Source: Streptomyces caelestis
GTDB lineage: Bacteria; Actinomycetota; Actinomycetes; Streptomycetales; Streptomycetaceae
Direction: 5' to 3'
DNA length: 64,000 nt
NCBI RefSeq assembly: GCF_014205255.1
Contig: NZ_JACHNE010000001.1
Span: 744,001-808,000, forward strand
The translations under genes and the position numbers were made by a program. Below the pieces are notes generated by a model. The model saw nothing but the letters and a program-made list of their open reading frames with translations, made no database searches and was not told the origin of the DNA. Each line of letters starts with the position of its first letter. Position 1 is the first letter of the stretch. Shown piece after piece: positions 25,099-34,046 of this stretch.

Positions 25099-25269
25099 CA
25101 CCGCCCCGTAGCGGACGCAGGCCGCAAAGAGTGCTCTGGGGCTGACCTCCGTACGCCGGCGACACTCGGCGATGGCGTCGGCCGTCGCGGCTTCGTGTCG
25201 CTACGACGGTCAGCCGGGCGTTTCGGCGGTGACGGTCAGGACCGCGCGGCTGAGGATGTGGCCCGCCAT

Positions 25270-25870
25270 GGTGGAACCGAGTCGGCCCGGGACCTCCTCG
25301 ACCCGCGGTGGAAGGGGAAGATCGTCTCGACGTACCCGAACGACGACGACGCGGTGCTCTCCCTGTACAGCCTCATCGTCGGCGAGTACGGCTGGGAGTG
25401 GCTGCGGCGGTTCGTCGCCCAGGACGTCGCCTGGGTGCGGAGGACGCAGGAACCCGCGGCTCGGGTCGAGCGGGCCGCGCGGCCGTCGCACTGGGCACGG
25501 ACGGCATGCTGACCCCCGCGGCGGGTGTGAAGACCCGCTTCGTCGGCCCGAAGCACGACCCGTTCATGGCCTGGGCCCAGCGCGCCGCCATCCTCAGACA
25601 CGCCAAGCATCCCGTAGCCGCGAAGCTGTACCTGAACTGGTGGCTGTCGAAGGGAACGCAGTCCGACTTCTCCATGCGGTCGGTGCGCACCGACGTCCAG
25701 CCCCACGATGGCTACCGCCCATCCGGGAGTACCGCAACGCCCACCTCGACGGCTTCGAGGACTTCATGGCGGACCGGGGCCTCGTCGAGCGCTTCAGGCA
25801 GCAGCTCACTCTCCACGTCGGCGAGGTGACCAGAGCTCCCTCCCCGGGGTGGCTCGGGCTGCACCCCGGG
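25270..25870 (+). pseudogene. Decayed extracellular solute-binding protein (ferric/polyamine-type ABC importer)
   Basis: Three consecutive frames together spell the second half of a solute-binding protein. Frame 1 (to about 25475): ARDLLDPRWKGKIVSTYPND, EYGWEWLRRFVAQDVAWV. Frame 3 (about 25475-25720): VALGTDGMLTPAAGVKTRF, AAKLYLNWWLSKGTQSDFSM. Frame 2 (about 25725-25870): REYRNAHLDGFEDFMADRGL and PSPGWLGLHPG. At least two frameshifts, and the N-terminal half with the signal peptide is missing. No permease or ATPase genes remain. Similarity is to family-1 solute-binding proteins used for iron or small organic ligands; the ligand is unknown. Confidence 0.7.
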
Positions 25871-26135
25871 TGCTGGCCCAGGAGGCCGGCCCCGCGCCAT
25901 GTGCAGGCGGTCATGACCACCAGTGTCTGGTCGCCAATCCCCTTCCGGCTTCCCTTGGGTGCCGCGCCGGCAAGCCCGCTCCGTCTCCCGTAGCGACGCG
26001 GTCACGTCCGCCGGCCAGGCGTTGTTCAACGCCTTGGCACTACCGATTGCCGACCACGGCGCGGTGTCCTGAGGATCTTCGTGAGTTGGTGGCGTTACGT
26101 CGTAGCGGAGGCTCTGGACCGAGCACCGTCTGCGC

Positions 26136-26675
26136 TCAGGCTCGTTCGCCGTCGTGCGGGACGCCGACGAGGACGAAGGCCATCGTGGCCGGTCGGTCGC
26201 CGTGGTTGCGCCAGGCGTGGCGGGTACCGTTCTGGATCACGATGTCCCCTGCCGAGAGCCGGGTGCGGTGGCCGTCGTCGAGTTCGAGGACGATCTCGCC
26301 CTGTAGCACGATGCCGTAGTCGACGGTCGGCGTGGTGTGCATGCCGTCGGGCTCGATGAGTTCCGCGATGCCGGGCGAGTCGGCCCGCTGCTCCCGGTCG
26401 AAGGCGACGGGGTCGAAGGCCGGGTCGGCCATCGCGGTGTCCGGCGGAAAGGTCAGCACGATGAACCGTGTGCCGCCTGGGGCCGGGAGCAGGCTGGTCA
26501 CCTTCGGCGTGGGATCCTCCCCCGCCCTGCTGAAGGGTCCGCCGGGGTCTGTGGCCCACGGCAGGCGGGACACCCAGCCCGGCAGGCTGGTGAACTCGCG
26601 GCTGCGCGGGACGGGGCCGTCGCTGACGACGACCGACCTTCCGTCCTCGTCGTGGCCGGTGACGACTCTGCGCAT
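26136..26675 (-). CDS. Cupin-domain protein
   Basis: 179 residues. A single conserved C-terminal cupin: TPTVDYGIVLQGEIVLELDD and the second motif LSAGDIVIQNGTRHAWRNHG, with His, Glu and His positions compatible with a metal site. Members are often oxidative or decarboxylating enzymes or ligand sensors attached to aromatic and hydroxy-acid pathways. Lies 45 bases downstream of the kinase-like gene on the same strand, so it is probably the last gene of the three-gene operon starting at 28774. Confidence 0.82.
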   Translation of the reverse strand: MRRVVTGHDEDGRSVVVSDGPVPRSREFTSLPGWVSRLPWATDPGGPFSRAGEDPTPKVTSLLPAPGGTRFIVLTFPPDTAMADPAFDPVAFDREQRADSPGIAELIEPDGMHTTPTVDYGIVLQGEIVLELDDGHRTRLSAGDIVIQNGTRHAWRNHGDRPATMAFVLVGVPHDGERA

Positions 26676-26720
26676 GTGTCTCTCCTCGGTCGGATCCGCC
26701 GGATGTGTCGAACCCGTCGG

Positions 26721-27773
26721 TCAGTCGGGCCGGTCGGTGCCGGGATCGGTCAGGGTCGTCAGCGCGGTGGTCCAGGCGTCCAGCACGTCCTCCACCGTCG
26801 GGGCCGGTGCCCGGAGCAGGGCGGATGCCACCGTGCGGACGAACAGCCGGTGCCGGTCCTCCGTCAGGTATTCGACCGGGGACTTGCCGTCCACGCGCGC
26901 GAGCAGCAGCGCGGGCAACAGGGACGCGGCTCGTGCCTCGACGGCAGGCCGGGGCTCCCAGTCGACACACCGGACGTATGCCTCGGCCAACGTGCGGGCG
27001 GACCGCAGGAGGCCGGCTCGGTGCCTGGGCAGCACGAGGCTCTTGAGGAGCAGGTGGTTGACGCAGAAGGCGAGGTCGAAGGCCGGGTCTCCGTACCAGG
27101 CGCACTCGGCGTCCAGCAGCACGGGACCCGACGGGCCGACAAGGATGTTCTTGGGGCTGACGTCGCCGTGGACCAGGGCCAGGTGGGTGGCGGTCGTGCG
27201 CTCGGCGAGGCTGTGCAGGATGTCGCTCAGGGCCGGGTGGGCGGCCGCGGTGGCGAGCAGGTACGGCTCGATGCGCAGTGCGTGGAAGTTGTCGTCGGTG
27301 GCGAACTCGGCGGCCAGGGACGCATCGCCCGCGCTCGCCGCGTGCAGCATGCCGAGCGCCTCTCCGACGGCCGCCGCGGTCGTCACGTCCACCTCGCCGT
27401 GGAGCAATTGCGCCTTCCACACCGGGTACCGCTCGGGGGGCAGATACGCCATGGCGAAGAGGCCGGCTCCGGGGTCGTGGGCCAGGAGTTCCGGCACGGT
27501 CTCCGGTCGGTGCCGGGACGCGAACCGCATCCACGCCCATTCGTAGGCGTTGCGCGACACCGGTGCCTGCCAGTCGGCGGCCACCTTCAGCCGGGCCAGG
27601 GCGCGCTTGACGCAGAGGGAGCGTCCCGGCAGGTCCACCCGCCACAGGTCGGACGAGACACCGCCGGCGAGCGGGGTCCAGCGTGCGCTCTCACCAGGCC
27701 GGGCGAGTTCGTGGGCGGTCAGAAAGCCGGACAGCGCGGGGTCCGGACAGGCCTGCACGGAGGCGGGACTCAT
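26721..27773 (-). CDS. Aminoglycoside-phosphotransferase-fold small-molecule kinase
   Basis: 350 residues. The kinase motifs of the APH/choline-kinase fold are complete: catalytic loop LVHGDVSPKNILVG with Asp and Asn, metal-binding Asp in LLDAECAWYGDPAFDLAF, and N-lobe Lys in SLCVKRALARLK. Predicted to transfer ATP phosphate to a hydroxyl of a metabolite in the cytoplasm; a resistance function is not implied. The start overlaps the stop of the upstream dehydrogenase by four bases (ATGA), so both act in one pathway, plausibly phosphorylation of the dehydrogenase substrate or product. Confidence 0.85.
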   Translation of the reverse strand: MSPASVQACPDPALSGFLTAHELARPGESARWTPLAGGVSSDLWRVDLPGRSLCVKRALARLKVAADWQAPVSRNAYEWAWMRFASRHRPETVPELLAHDPGAGLFAMAYLPPERYPVWKAQLLHGEVDVTTAAAVGEALGMLHAASAGDASLAAEFATDDNFHALRIEPYLLATAAAHPALSDILHSLAERTTATHLALVHGDVSPKNILVGPSGPVLLDAECAWYGDPAFDLAFCVNHLLLKSLVLPRHRAGLLRSARTLAEAYVRCVDWEPRPAVEARAASLLPALLLARVDGKSPVEYLTEDRHRLFVRTVASALLRAPAPTVEDVLDAWTTALTTLTDPGTDRPD

Positions 27774-28774
27774 CGCCGCTCACCCGGCCCGGCGGTCAGG
27801 CCACGGGGGCTGTTGCAGGCGTGGGCCGGCGGCTCGCCCGCCAGGATCCGTACGACTTCTTCGGCTGCGCGGCGGCGCAGTTCCGTCACCGAGGCGTCGG
27901 AGGAGAAGGCGACATGGGGAGTGATCAGCGCGCCCGGCTGGTCCAGCAGCGCGGCGGGCACGTGCGGTTCGGACTCCAGTACGTCGAACGCGGCTGAGTC
28001 GAGGTGCCCGCTGTCGAGCGCCTTGACGACCGCGTCGGTGTCCACCAGTGGGCCCCTGCTGACGTTGACCAGCAGGCCGCCCGGCTTCATGAGCGCCAGC
28101 TGCTCGGCGCCGATGATGTGGTGCGTGCCGGGGGTGAGCGGAACGTGGAGGATCACCACGTCGCTGCGGCGCAGGAGTTCCTCCAGGCCCGCCCGCTCCA
28201 CCCCGGGGGCGTCCTGCGGCGGGAAGGGATCGTGGGCCAGGATCCGGCAGCCGAACGCGCCGAGCTTGGCCGCGGTGGCCCGTCCGATGCGTCCGTAGCC
28301 GACGATGCCGCAGGTCAGCGTGGACAACCGGCGCAGCCGGGCGCTAGCCGGGTCCCATCGCCCGGCTCTGACCTCGCGGTCGAACACCGCCAGGCCCCGC
28401 GTCCAGGCGAGCACCATGCCGACGGCGTGGTCGGAGACCTCCTCGACGCAGTAGTCCGGAACGTTGGTGACCCACGCCCCCCGCTCGGTGGCGGCTTCCA
28501 CTGCGATGTTGTCCAGGCCGACGCCGAGTCTGGCCACGATGCGCAGGTCGGGTGCGGTGCCGATCGCGGTGGCGGAGACGGGGGCCCAGCAGGTGAGGAT
28601 TCCGGCGGGCCGGTGCTCGGCGACCAGTTCCTCGATCGCCTCGGCGGAGGCGGGTTCGGCGGGGCCGGTCACCAGCGTGTGGCCCGCCTTCTCGATGACC
28701 GATCGCTCGACGGAGTCGTCGGGCCAGGCGTAGTCGGTGAGCAGCACGGTGCCCAGACGGCTCGGTGAAGTCAT
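27770..28774 (-). CDS. D-isomer-specific 2-hydroxyacid dehydrogenase (NAD-dependent)
   Basis: 334 residues from ATG 28774. A longer open frame to 29395 has a Cys/Arg/Pro-rich leader with no family similarity and was rejected. The NAD fold shows GIVGYGRIGRATAAKLGAFG; the catalytic set is Arg in VNVSRGPLVD, Glu in DVLESEPHVP and His in LITPHVAFSS. Converts a 2-keto acid to or from a D-2-hydroxy acid; the 3-phosphoglycerate-dehydrogenase-like subgroup fits best. First gene of the operon with the kinase and cupin. The palindrome at 29047-29062 in its upstream region links it to the LacI regulator at 31903. Confidence 0.9.
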   Translation of the reverse strand: MTSPSRLGTVLLTDYAWPDDSVERSVIEKAGHTLVTGPAEPASAEAIEELVAEHRPAGILTCWAPVSATAIGTAPDLRIVARLGVGLDNIAVEAATERGAWVTNVPDYCVEEVSDHAVGMVLAWTRGLAVFDREVRAGRWDPASARLRRLSTLTCGIVGYGRIGRATAAKLGAFGCRILAHDPFPPQDAPGVERAGLEELLRRSDVVILHVPLTPGTHHIIGAEQLALMKPGGLLVNVSRGPLVDTDAVVKALDSGHLDSAAFDVLESEPHVPAALLDQPGALITPHVAFSSDASVTELRRRAAEEVVRILAGEPPAHACNSPRGLTAGPGERR

Positions 28775-29516
28775 GGCAGGTCGTCCTCGCAGAAATCGTA
28801 CGGCCGCGGCGGGTGTCGGGCCCGGTCGCGCCGGTGAGCGGTGTGATCGCCGCCCGCAAGGGGCCGACAGCCTGTCCGACGGGACTGCCGGCCACCATGG
28901 GTGGAGCGGAGAGAGAGGATTGAGTCGCTGAACTCGGTTCGGTGCCGGCGCTCGCCGACTTGTGGTCGGTCCGGGCGCCGCGGTACGTCCCTGGAACGGG
29001 TCACGAGAAGCCGGGGCACGTCGCATCAATCTGTCATAGCCACGCGATGCTAACGATAGCATCAGCAGTCTGCGACACGTCAAGGTTTCGAAGTATGTGC
29101 CCCTGGGACGACATCCCCCGGCGGACATCAGCCACAACCCGGATGCCGATACTCCCGATGAAAGCGAATACCGGCGAAGAAAACCTCTCCTCACGTCTTG
29201 ACGCGCCGCGTGCTTGCCTTCATGGTTTCTGCCAACGCCGACCGTGTGACCGTCAAGTGTCCGCACGATGTCCGGCTGTCGAAGACGCCATAGCCACGGA
29301 CGTCCCCGACGGGCAAATGACGGGCTGAAATCCGCAGACGGTGTCCGACCGCGCGTCAGCCCACCGCCCCCCGATCCGCCGGTTGTCGGCAACATTTCGC
29401 CCTCGCCGACACGAGTCCGTGTTCAGCTCACCGCTTCTCGTCACCGCCCGTACGCGCCCCGTACCGGTGGTGGATCCGCCGCGGCCCGCCGCGGCCCATT
29501 CCTCTCAGGAGCCGCT
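28775..29516. other. Divergent intergenic region with one regulon-2 operator
   Basis: 742 bases between the dehydrogenase operon and the MFS gene. Apart from the 16-bp palindrome at 29047-29062 no gene, RNA or repeat is evident; several open frames exist but lack ribosome sites and coding character. The operator is about 275 bases from the dehydrogenase start and 455 from the transporter start, implying long leaders or further promoters. Confidence 0.5.
29047..29062. promoter_or_regulatory. Regulon-2 operator ATGCTAACGATAGCAT
   Basis: 16-bp inverted repeat (ATGCTA...TAGCAT, perfect arms, centre ACGA). Matches the sites at 31794, 31877, 33933 and 34047. Likely target of the LacI regulator at 31903-32973. 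Confidence 0.75.
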
Positions 29517-30785
29517 ATGACTCACGCAGCGCAAGTCGACACCAGTGCAGGGCCCGTCGGCGACACACAGGAAAGCAGTCGTCCGCCCATTTCCCGCGTC
29601 ATGATCGGGGTCGGCTTCCTTCTGGTGGTCCTCTCCTACATGGTGAACGCGATGGACCGCCAGGTCTTTCCCCCGCTGCTGCCCGCCATCCGTGCGGAGT
29701 ACGGGTTCTCCCTGGAGCAGGGCGGGCTGCTGGCGACGAACTTCACTCTCGGCATGGCCCTGGCGGGCCTGCCCGCCGGCTACCTGCTGGATCGCTTCCG
29801 TCGCAAGACCGTGCTGCTGGTCAGCATCGTGATTTACTCCCTGGGCACGATGGCCACACCGCTGGCGACCGGATTCGCCGACATGACCCTGTACCGGGTC
29901 GTCTCCGGCTTCGGCGAGGGCATGCAGTCCGCCGCCATCTTCGCGGCGATCGGCGCCTTCTTCGCTCACCGTCGCGGCCTCGCTTTCGGCATCATAGGCG
30001 TGGGCTACTCCCTCGGCGTGTTCATCGCCCCGCTCATCGGCGTCCACCTGATGAACGCGCACGGAACCTGGCACTCGCCCTTCTATCTGTTCGGCGCGGC
30101 CGGGCTGCTGATCGCCGCCGCCTGCCTGTTCCTCGTGAAGGCCGGTCTGACCGAGCACTCCGTGGAGAAGACCGTCTCGACCAGGACGTACGAGTACATG
30201 CCGGCCTCCCCCTACAACCGCAACACCATCGCGCTGGTCGTCCACTCGGTCGTCAGCGGTGTGGCCATCTACGGGTTCCTCGGCCTCTACCCGACGTACC
30301 TCATCACCTCGCTGCACTACACCCCCGAGCAGGCCGCACTGGCCATGAGCCTCCTCGGTTTCGGGGGCATGACGGCCCTCTTCGGCGGCTGGCTCGGCGA
30401 CCGCGTCAACCAGCGCACCCTGCTGATCGTGAGCCTGCTGGCCGTCTCCGCCGTCAGCGTGGGCGTCTACACGACGCAAGCCGGAGTCGGCCTCCAGTGC
30501 GTGTTCGCCTTCCTCATGGGCGCCTTCGGCCTCGGCTTCATCTATCCGAACACCAACAGCGCGATGCAGCGGGCCGTCCGTCCCGCGCAGATCGGACGCG
30601 CCTCCGGCCTCTTCGTCACCAGCTACTACGGAACGGCAGCTTTCTCGGGCCTGCTCTTCGCCGCCCTGGTGGACTCCTTCGGCTGGAGCCGGGCCGGGTT
30701 GGTGCAGGTCACGGTCCTGCCGTTGGTGGGCGTCGCCGCCCTGGCCTTCGTCCGCACCTCACTGTTCAACAACGCGGTCCGCTAA
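29517..30785 (+). CDS. Major facilitator superfamily transporter
   Basis: 422 residues from ATG 29517, with AGGAG at 29507-29511 just upstream; longer frames upstream are non-coding in character. Twelve hydrophobic segments; the first loop contains MDRQVFPPLLPAIRAEYGFS and the motif-A region GYLLDRFRRKTVLL between helices 2 and 3. A second motif-A-like loop is GGWLGDRVNQRTLL. Proton-coupled uptake of an organic acid or aromatic acid is typical for this subgroup, which would suit the neighbouring FAH and ring-cleavage genes. Shares the intergenic region with the dehydrogenase operon and its operator. Confidence 0.9.
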   Translation: MTHAAQVDTSAGPVGDTQESSRPPISRVMIGVGFLLVVLSYMVNAMDRQVFPPLLPAIRAEYGFSLEQGGLLATNFTLGMALAGLPAGYLLDRFRRKTVLLVSIVIYSLGTMATPLATGFADMTLYRVVSGFGEGMQSAAIFAAIGAFFAHRRGLAFGIIGVGYSLGVFIAPLIGVHLMNAHGTWHSPFYLFGAAGLLIAAACLFLVKAGLTEHSVEKTVSTRTYEYMPASPYNRNTIALVVHSVVSGVAIYGFLGLYPTYLITSLHYTPEQAALAMSLLGFGGMTALFGGWLGDRVNQRTLLIVSLLAVSAVSVGVYTTQAGVGLQCVFAFLMGAFGLGFIYPNTNSAMQRAVRPAQIGRASGLFVTSYYGTAAFSGLLFAALVDSFGWSRAGLVQVTVLPLVGVAALAFVRTSLFNNAVR

Positions 30786-30810
30786 CGGGCCGGCCCTCTG
30801 AGATCCGTCG

Positions 30811-30848
30811 CCCGTGTCGCACCAGCCGATCGGCTGGTGCGACACGGG
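30811..30848. terminator. Perfect bidirectional hairpin terminator
   Basis: 38-bp perfect palindrome (17-bp stem around GATC) followed by TTTT on the plus strand. It lies between the convergent MFS gene (stop 30785) and FAH gene (stop 30959), serving both. Confidence 0.9.
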
Positions 30849-30958
30849 TTTTCCGGTGGCAGAGCGGGGGCCCTGCGCCGACACACCACAGGGCCTGCTC
30901 CACCACTGATGGGAGGAACAGGCCCTGGCGAGCGGTCGGCCCGGTGGGCATTCGCGGT

Positions 30959-31738
30959 TCAGGCGCTCTCGGCCACGACCGGGTTGCGCAGGACGCCGAT
31001 GCCCTCGATCTCCACCTCGACCTCGTCCCCGGGACGGATCGGCCCGACACCGGACGGCGTTCCGGTCATGATCGCGTCTCCGGGCAGCAGCGTCAGATAG
31101 CGGCTCAGGTAGGCGACGAGGTCGGGCACGGCGAGCAGCAGGTCGGCCGTGCTCGCCGACTGCGCGACGGCGCCGTTCACCCGGGTCGTCAGCGGCAGGT
31201 CCGAGGGGTCGAGTCCGGTGGCGATGACCGGTCCGAGCGGAGCGAACGTGTCCTGCCCCTTCCCGATCAGCAGCGTTCCGAACGCGCTCTCCCTGCGCTG
31301 GACCACGCGGTCGCTGACATCATTTCCGCAGGTGTAGCCGAGGATGTACTCATGGGCCTCGGAAGCCTTCACATGGCGGGCTTCCTTTCCGATGACGGCC
31401 ACCAACTCGCCTTCGAAATGAATGAGTTCACCGCCCACCGGATAGACGATGGCATCGCCGGGCCCGACGACAGCGGTACTCGGCTTCATGAAACACACGG
31501 GAACTTCCGGGACGTCCCGGTCGGTCTCGTCGATGTGTGCGGCGTAGTTGTAGGCGAACCCGAAGATCCGCGGCCTTTCGAGAGGCGGGAGAACGACCAC
31601 GTCACCGACTTCGTCGACCTGCCCCGTGGGAGACATCCCGGTAAAGGGATCGCCTTCGCATCTCACGATCCTGGCGTCACCGTCTTCGAATTCTCCATAG
31701 TGACGCACACCGTCGACGGCATACCTGACGATCCTCAC
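30959..31738 (-). CDS. Fumarylacetoacetate hydrolase family protein
   Basis: 259 residues from GTG 31738, with GGAGG five bases upstream. FAH signature: GFAYNYAAHI, GGELIHFEGELVAVIGKEAR (metal-binding Glu pair), ILGYTCGNDVSDR, GKGQDTFAPLGPVI and TGTPSGVGPIRPGDEVEVEI. Same fold as the enzyme at 682-1647 but shorter and clearly divergent. Likely hydrolyses or decarboxylates the ring-cleavage product formed by the dioxygenase at 35717. Under the perfect operator at 31794-31809, so a member of the second LacI regulon. Confidence 0.9.
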   Translation of the reverse strand: MRIVRYAVDGVRHYGEFEDGDARIVRCEGDPFTGMSPTGQVDEVGDVVVLPPLERPRIFGFAYNYAAHIDETDRDVPEVPVCFMKPSTAVVGPGDAIVYPVGGELIHFEGELVAVIGKEARHVKASEAHEYILGYTCGNDVSDRVVQRRESAFGTLLIGKGQDTFAPLGPVIATGLDPSDLPLTTRVNGAVAQSASTADLLLAVPDLVAYLSRYLTLLPGDAIMTGTPSGVGPIRPGDEVEVEIEGIGVLRNPVVAESA

Positions 31739-31793
31739 GGAAACCTCCGCAACTAGGCAGCCGCTTACGGCGGCTGCAAGGGCCCCTCCAATA

Positions 31794-31809
31794 ATGCTAA
31801 CGTTAGCAT
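31794..31809. promoter_or_regulatory. Regulon-2 operator ATGCTAACGTTAGCAT
   Basis: Perfect 16-bp palindrome, 56 bases upstream of the FAH start (minus) and 94 upstream of the LacI start (plus). Best copy of the motif. Confidence 0.8.
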
Positions 31810-31876
31810 AGGGCAGTGATCAACTCCGCTGTCCCCACCCTCTGACCACACCTTCTGACCGCGGAGCGCGATGGGA

Positions 31877-31892
31877 TTGCTATCGTTGGCAC
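31877..31892. promoter_or_regulatory. Regulon-2 operator, degenerate copy TTGCTATCGTTGGCAC
   Basis: Ends 11 bases before the LacI ATG, so binding would block its own translation-start region or promoter: likely autoregulation. The core GCTATCGTTGGC keeps most positions of the palindrome. Confidence 0.6.
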
Positions 31893-31902
31893 GCGGAGAG
31901 CA

Positions 31903-32973
31903 ATGGCACCGGACCAGTCGCCCGAGGGAGCCGCTTACGTGATCACGACCAGGGACATCGCCGAACGCCTCGGGGTCTCCGTCTCGACGGTCGGCCGGGC
32001 GCTCTCCGACGACCCCCGCATCAGTGAGGAGACCAAGTTCCGGGTCCGCCAGGCCGCGTCCGAGATGGGTTACGTGGGGAACCGTGCGGCGCGGATGATG
32101 CGGGGAGCGTCGAGCAACGTGGTCGCGCTGGTGATCCCGGACATCCGCAACAGCTTCTACTCGACCATCGCGCATCAGCTGTCGAAGAACATGCAGGCCG
32201 AGGGCTTCCAGCTGATGCTCTCGGAGACCGACGACGACCGGATGGTGGAGCTGCGCCATCTGCGGGAACTGTCCGCCAACCGCGTCGCGGGCGTCATCAT
32301 CGTGCCCACCGCGCGCCCGCACGGCGACTCCGTCAAGCTTCTGCGCACCCTGCCGCACCTGCAACTACTGCGCCGTCACCCCGCCCTCGGCTCCCAGTGG
32401 TTCGGCGTTGACGACCACGAGGCCCTGCGTCAGGCCACCGCCCACCTGGTGGAGCTGGGCCACACCCGTATCGCCTATATGGGCGGCCCCGAGGAGCTGC
32501 CCACGGGCGCCGAGCGGCTGCGCGGATTCCGCAGCGCCCTGCGCGAAGGCGGCCTGCCGGACGACGCCGGGCGCACAGAGCTGTGGCCCCCCTCGTCCGT
32601 GGACCACGGCCGCCGGGCGACGCGCCGGCTGCTGGACGGCCCGGACGCGCCCACGGCACTCGTCCTGGGATCGACTCAGCTCACCCTGGGCGTACTGGAG
32701 GAGTTGTCCGAACAGGGCGTGAAAGTGCCCGGGGAGCTGTCCGTGGTCGGGTTCGGGGACGAACCGGGTTTCTCCTGGTGGGGGCCGGGGCTCACCACGA
32801 CCGGTCTGCCGATCCAGGAGATGGCCACCGGCTGCGCGCTGTGGCTGATGCGCCGCCTCAAGACCAAGCCGGACAACGACGGACCGTACACGTCGGTCTC
32901 CCTCGGGTCGCTTGTCCTGCGCGGCAGCACGGCACCCCCTGGCGCGGCGACGACGACCTCCGGGCGCGGCTGA
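31903..32973 (+). CDS. LacI-family transcriptional regulator (regulon 2)
   Basis: 356 residues. HTH near residues 15-35: TTRDIAERLGVSVSTVGRAL, hinge YVGNRAARMMRGASSN; the effector domain has VVALVIPDIRNSFYSTIAHQ and SVVGFGDEPGFSWWG. The recognition helix SVSTVGRAL differs from the other two LacI proteins in this window, consistent with a different operator (ATGCTAWCGWTAGCAT). Five matches lie before or between the genes from 28774 to 34344. Probably represses the set and is relieved by a pathway intermediate. Confidence 0.93.
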   Translation: MAPDQSPEGAAYVITTRDIAERLGVSVSTVGRALSDDPRISEETKFRVRQAASEMGYVGNRAARMMRGASSNVVALVIPDIRNSFYSTIAHQLSKNMQAEGFQLMLSETDDDRMVELRHLRELSANRVAGVIIVPTARPHGDSVKLLRTLPHLQLLRRHPALGSQWFGVDDHEALRQATAHLVELGHTRIAYMGGPEELPTGAERLRGFRSALREGGLPDDAGRTELWPPSSVDHGRRATRRLLDGPDAPTALVLGSTQLTLGVLEELSEQGVKVPGELSVVGFGDEPGFSWWGPGLTTTGLPIQEMATGCALWLMRRLKTKPDNDGPYTSVSLGSLVLRGSTAPPGAATTTSGRG

Positions 32974-33121
32974 GCCGCTGCCGGGTTCGGGGCCCCCGGT
33001 CCATGCGATGGCTGCGCTGCCGGTCCATGGATCGAGGGGCCGGGTCCCGACCCGGATCTCCGATTCATGGACCGGCTCCCCCACCCGGCTACTCGGTCCG
33101 CCGGCAAGCTCGCACGTACAA

Positions 33122-33164
33122 CGCGAAGGGCGCCCGGAACGCATCGTTCCGGGCGCCCTTCGCG
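33122..33164. terminator. Hairpin terminator between convergent genes
   Basis: Perfect 19-bp arms (33122-33140 and 33146-33164) with loop GCATC, between the LacI stop (32973) and the FMN-reductase stop (33216). No T-tract, but very stable; probably terminates both transcripts. Confidence 0.8.
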
Positions 33165-33215
33165 TCATCGGTCACGTCGGTCATTTCAGTCAAGCCGGTT
33201 CAGGCCAGTACGTCA

Positions 33216-33809
33216 TCAGTACGTTCCGCCACGCAACCCGCGCATGACGCCGGCGGTACGGGCGAGTTCGTCGAGCACCTGCTCGGCGGCGGTCTCATGT
33301 ATCTTGCCGGGCCGGAAGACGCCGTCCGCGACGACCTCGTTGACGAACGGAATGCTCACGGTCGGGCCGATCGGCAGCATCCTGAGGTTCGCCACCACCT
33401 GCTTGGCCATCTGCACGGCCCGGGTGCCCGCCGATACCCCTCCATAGCTGACGAACGCGGCCGGCTTGTGCTGCCACTCCACGGCGAGGTAGTCCCAAGC
33501 GTTTTTCAGCGGGGCCGGGAAGCCGCCGTTGTACTCCGGGGTGACGAAGACGAACGCGTCCGACGCGTCCACGATCCGGCTCCACTCCACGGTATGGCTC
33601 TTGGTGTACTGCCGCAGCGCCGGCGGGTGCGGCTCGTCATAGAAGGGCAGAGCCAGTTCGCGCAGATCGACGAGGTGCGACTCGAACCCATCGTGTTCCG
33701 CGGCCCTGGCGGTGAACCAGTCCGCGACAGATCTGCCCACGCGTCCGGGGCGTGTGCTGGCGACAACTGTGGTGAGGATCATCGGCGTCGCCGAGGGCTG
33801 GGAGGCCAT
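33216..33809 (-). CDS. NADPH-dependent FMN reductase family protein
   Basis: 197 residues from ATG 33809; the frame is open to 33992 but the extra residues are low-complexity and cross an operator. Flavodoxin-like fold: TTVVASTRPGRVGRSVADWF (phosphate loop), FVFVTPEYNGGFPAPLKNAW (FMN-contacting YNG motif) and FVSYGGVSAGTRAVQM. Reduces FMN or quinones with NAD(P)H; may supply reduced flavin or reduce quinoid intermediates of aromatic breakdown. The operator at 33933-33948 places it in regulon 2. Confidence 0.87.
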   Translation of the reverse strand: MASQPSATPMILTTVVASTRPGRVGRSVADWFTARAAEHDGFESHLVDLRELALPFYDEPHPPALRQYTKSHTVEWSRIVDASDAFVFVTPEYNGGFPAPLKNAWDYLAVEWQHKPAAFVSYGGVSAGTRAVQMAKQVVANLRMLPIGPTVSIPFVNEVVADGVFRPGKIHETAAEQVLDELARTAGVMRGLRGGTY

Positions 33810-33932
33810 AGGGGGCTCACTTTCGGTGTCGGCAACGATCCGGCCCGGCGGACCCGCGCCCGCCTGTGCTGTCCGTCCGTCCAGGAGGAGTGCGGGTCCG
33901 CCGGAGTATCCGTTGCCGGGATGCGACGAGGT

Positions 33933-33948
33933 GTGCGAACGATAGCAC
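33933..33948. promoter_or_regulatory. Regulon-2 operator GTGCGAACGATAGCAC
   Basis: 16-bp near-palindrome with GTGC...GCAC ends, 124 bases upstream of the FMN-reductase start. Faces the copy at 34047 across the divergent region. Confidence 0.65.
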
Positions 33949-34046
33949 TCACCCGAAGTCGCGCCAATGCCGCAAGGACAATCAACAACCACACCGAACC
34001 TGACGCCGCCTGCCCCTTGACAGGGCCGCCAGCTCTTCGCAGGATT

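Noticed and set aside
25990..26071. Short frame ending LFNALALPIADHGAVS before the cupin gene
   Set aside because: Coding-like for about 25 residues, but no start, no ribosome site and no recognisable family; left unannotated.
26721..27773. Aminoglycoside resistance kinase
   Set aside because: The fold matches, but translational coupling to a hydroxyacid dehydrogenase and the regulon operator indicate a metabolic kinase.
28775..29395. In-frame upstream extension of the 2-hydroxyacid dehydrogenase to 541 residues
   Set aside because: The added leader is Arg/Pro/Cys-rich without family similarity and crosses the operator at 29047; the ATG at 28774 fits the family start.
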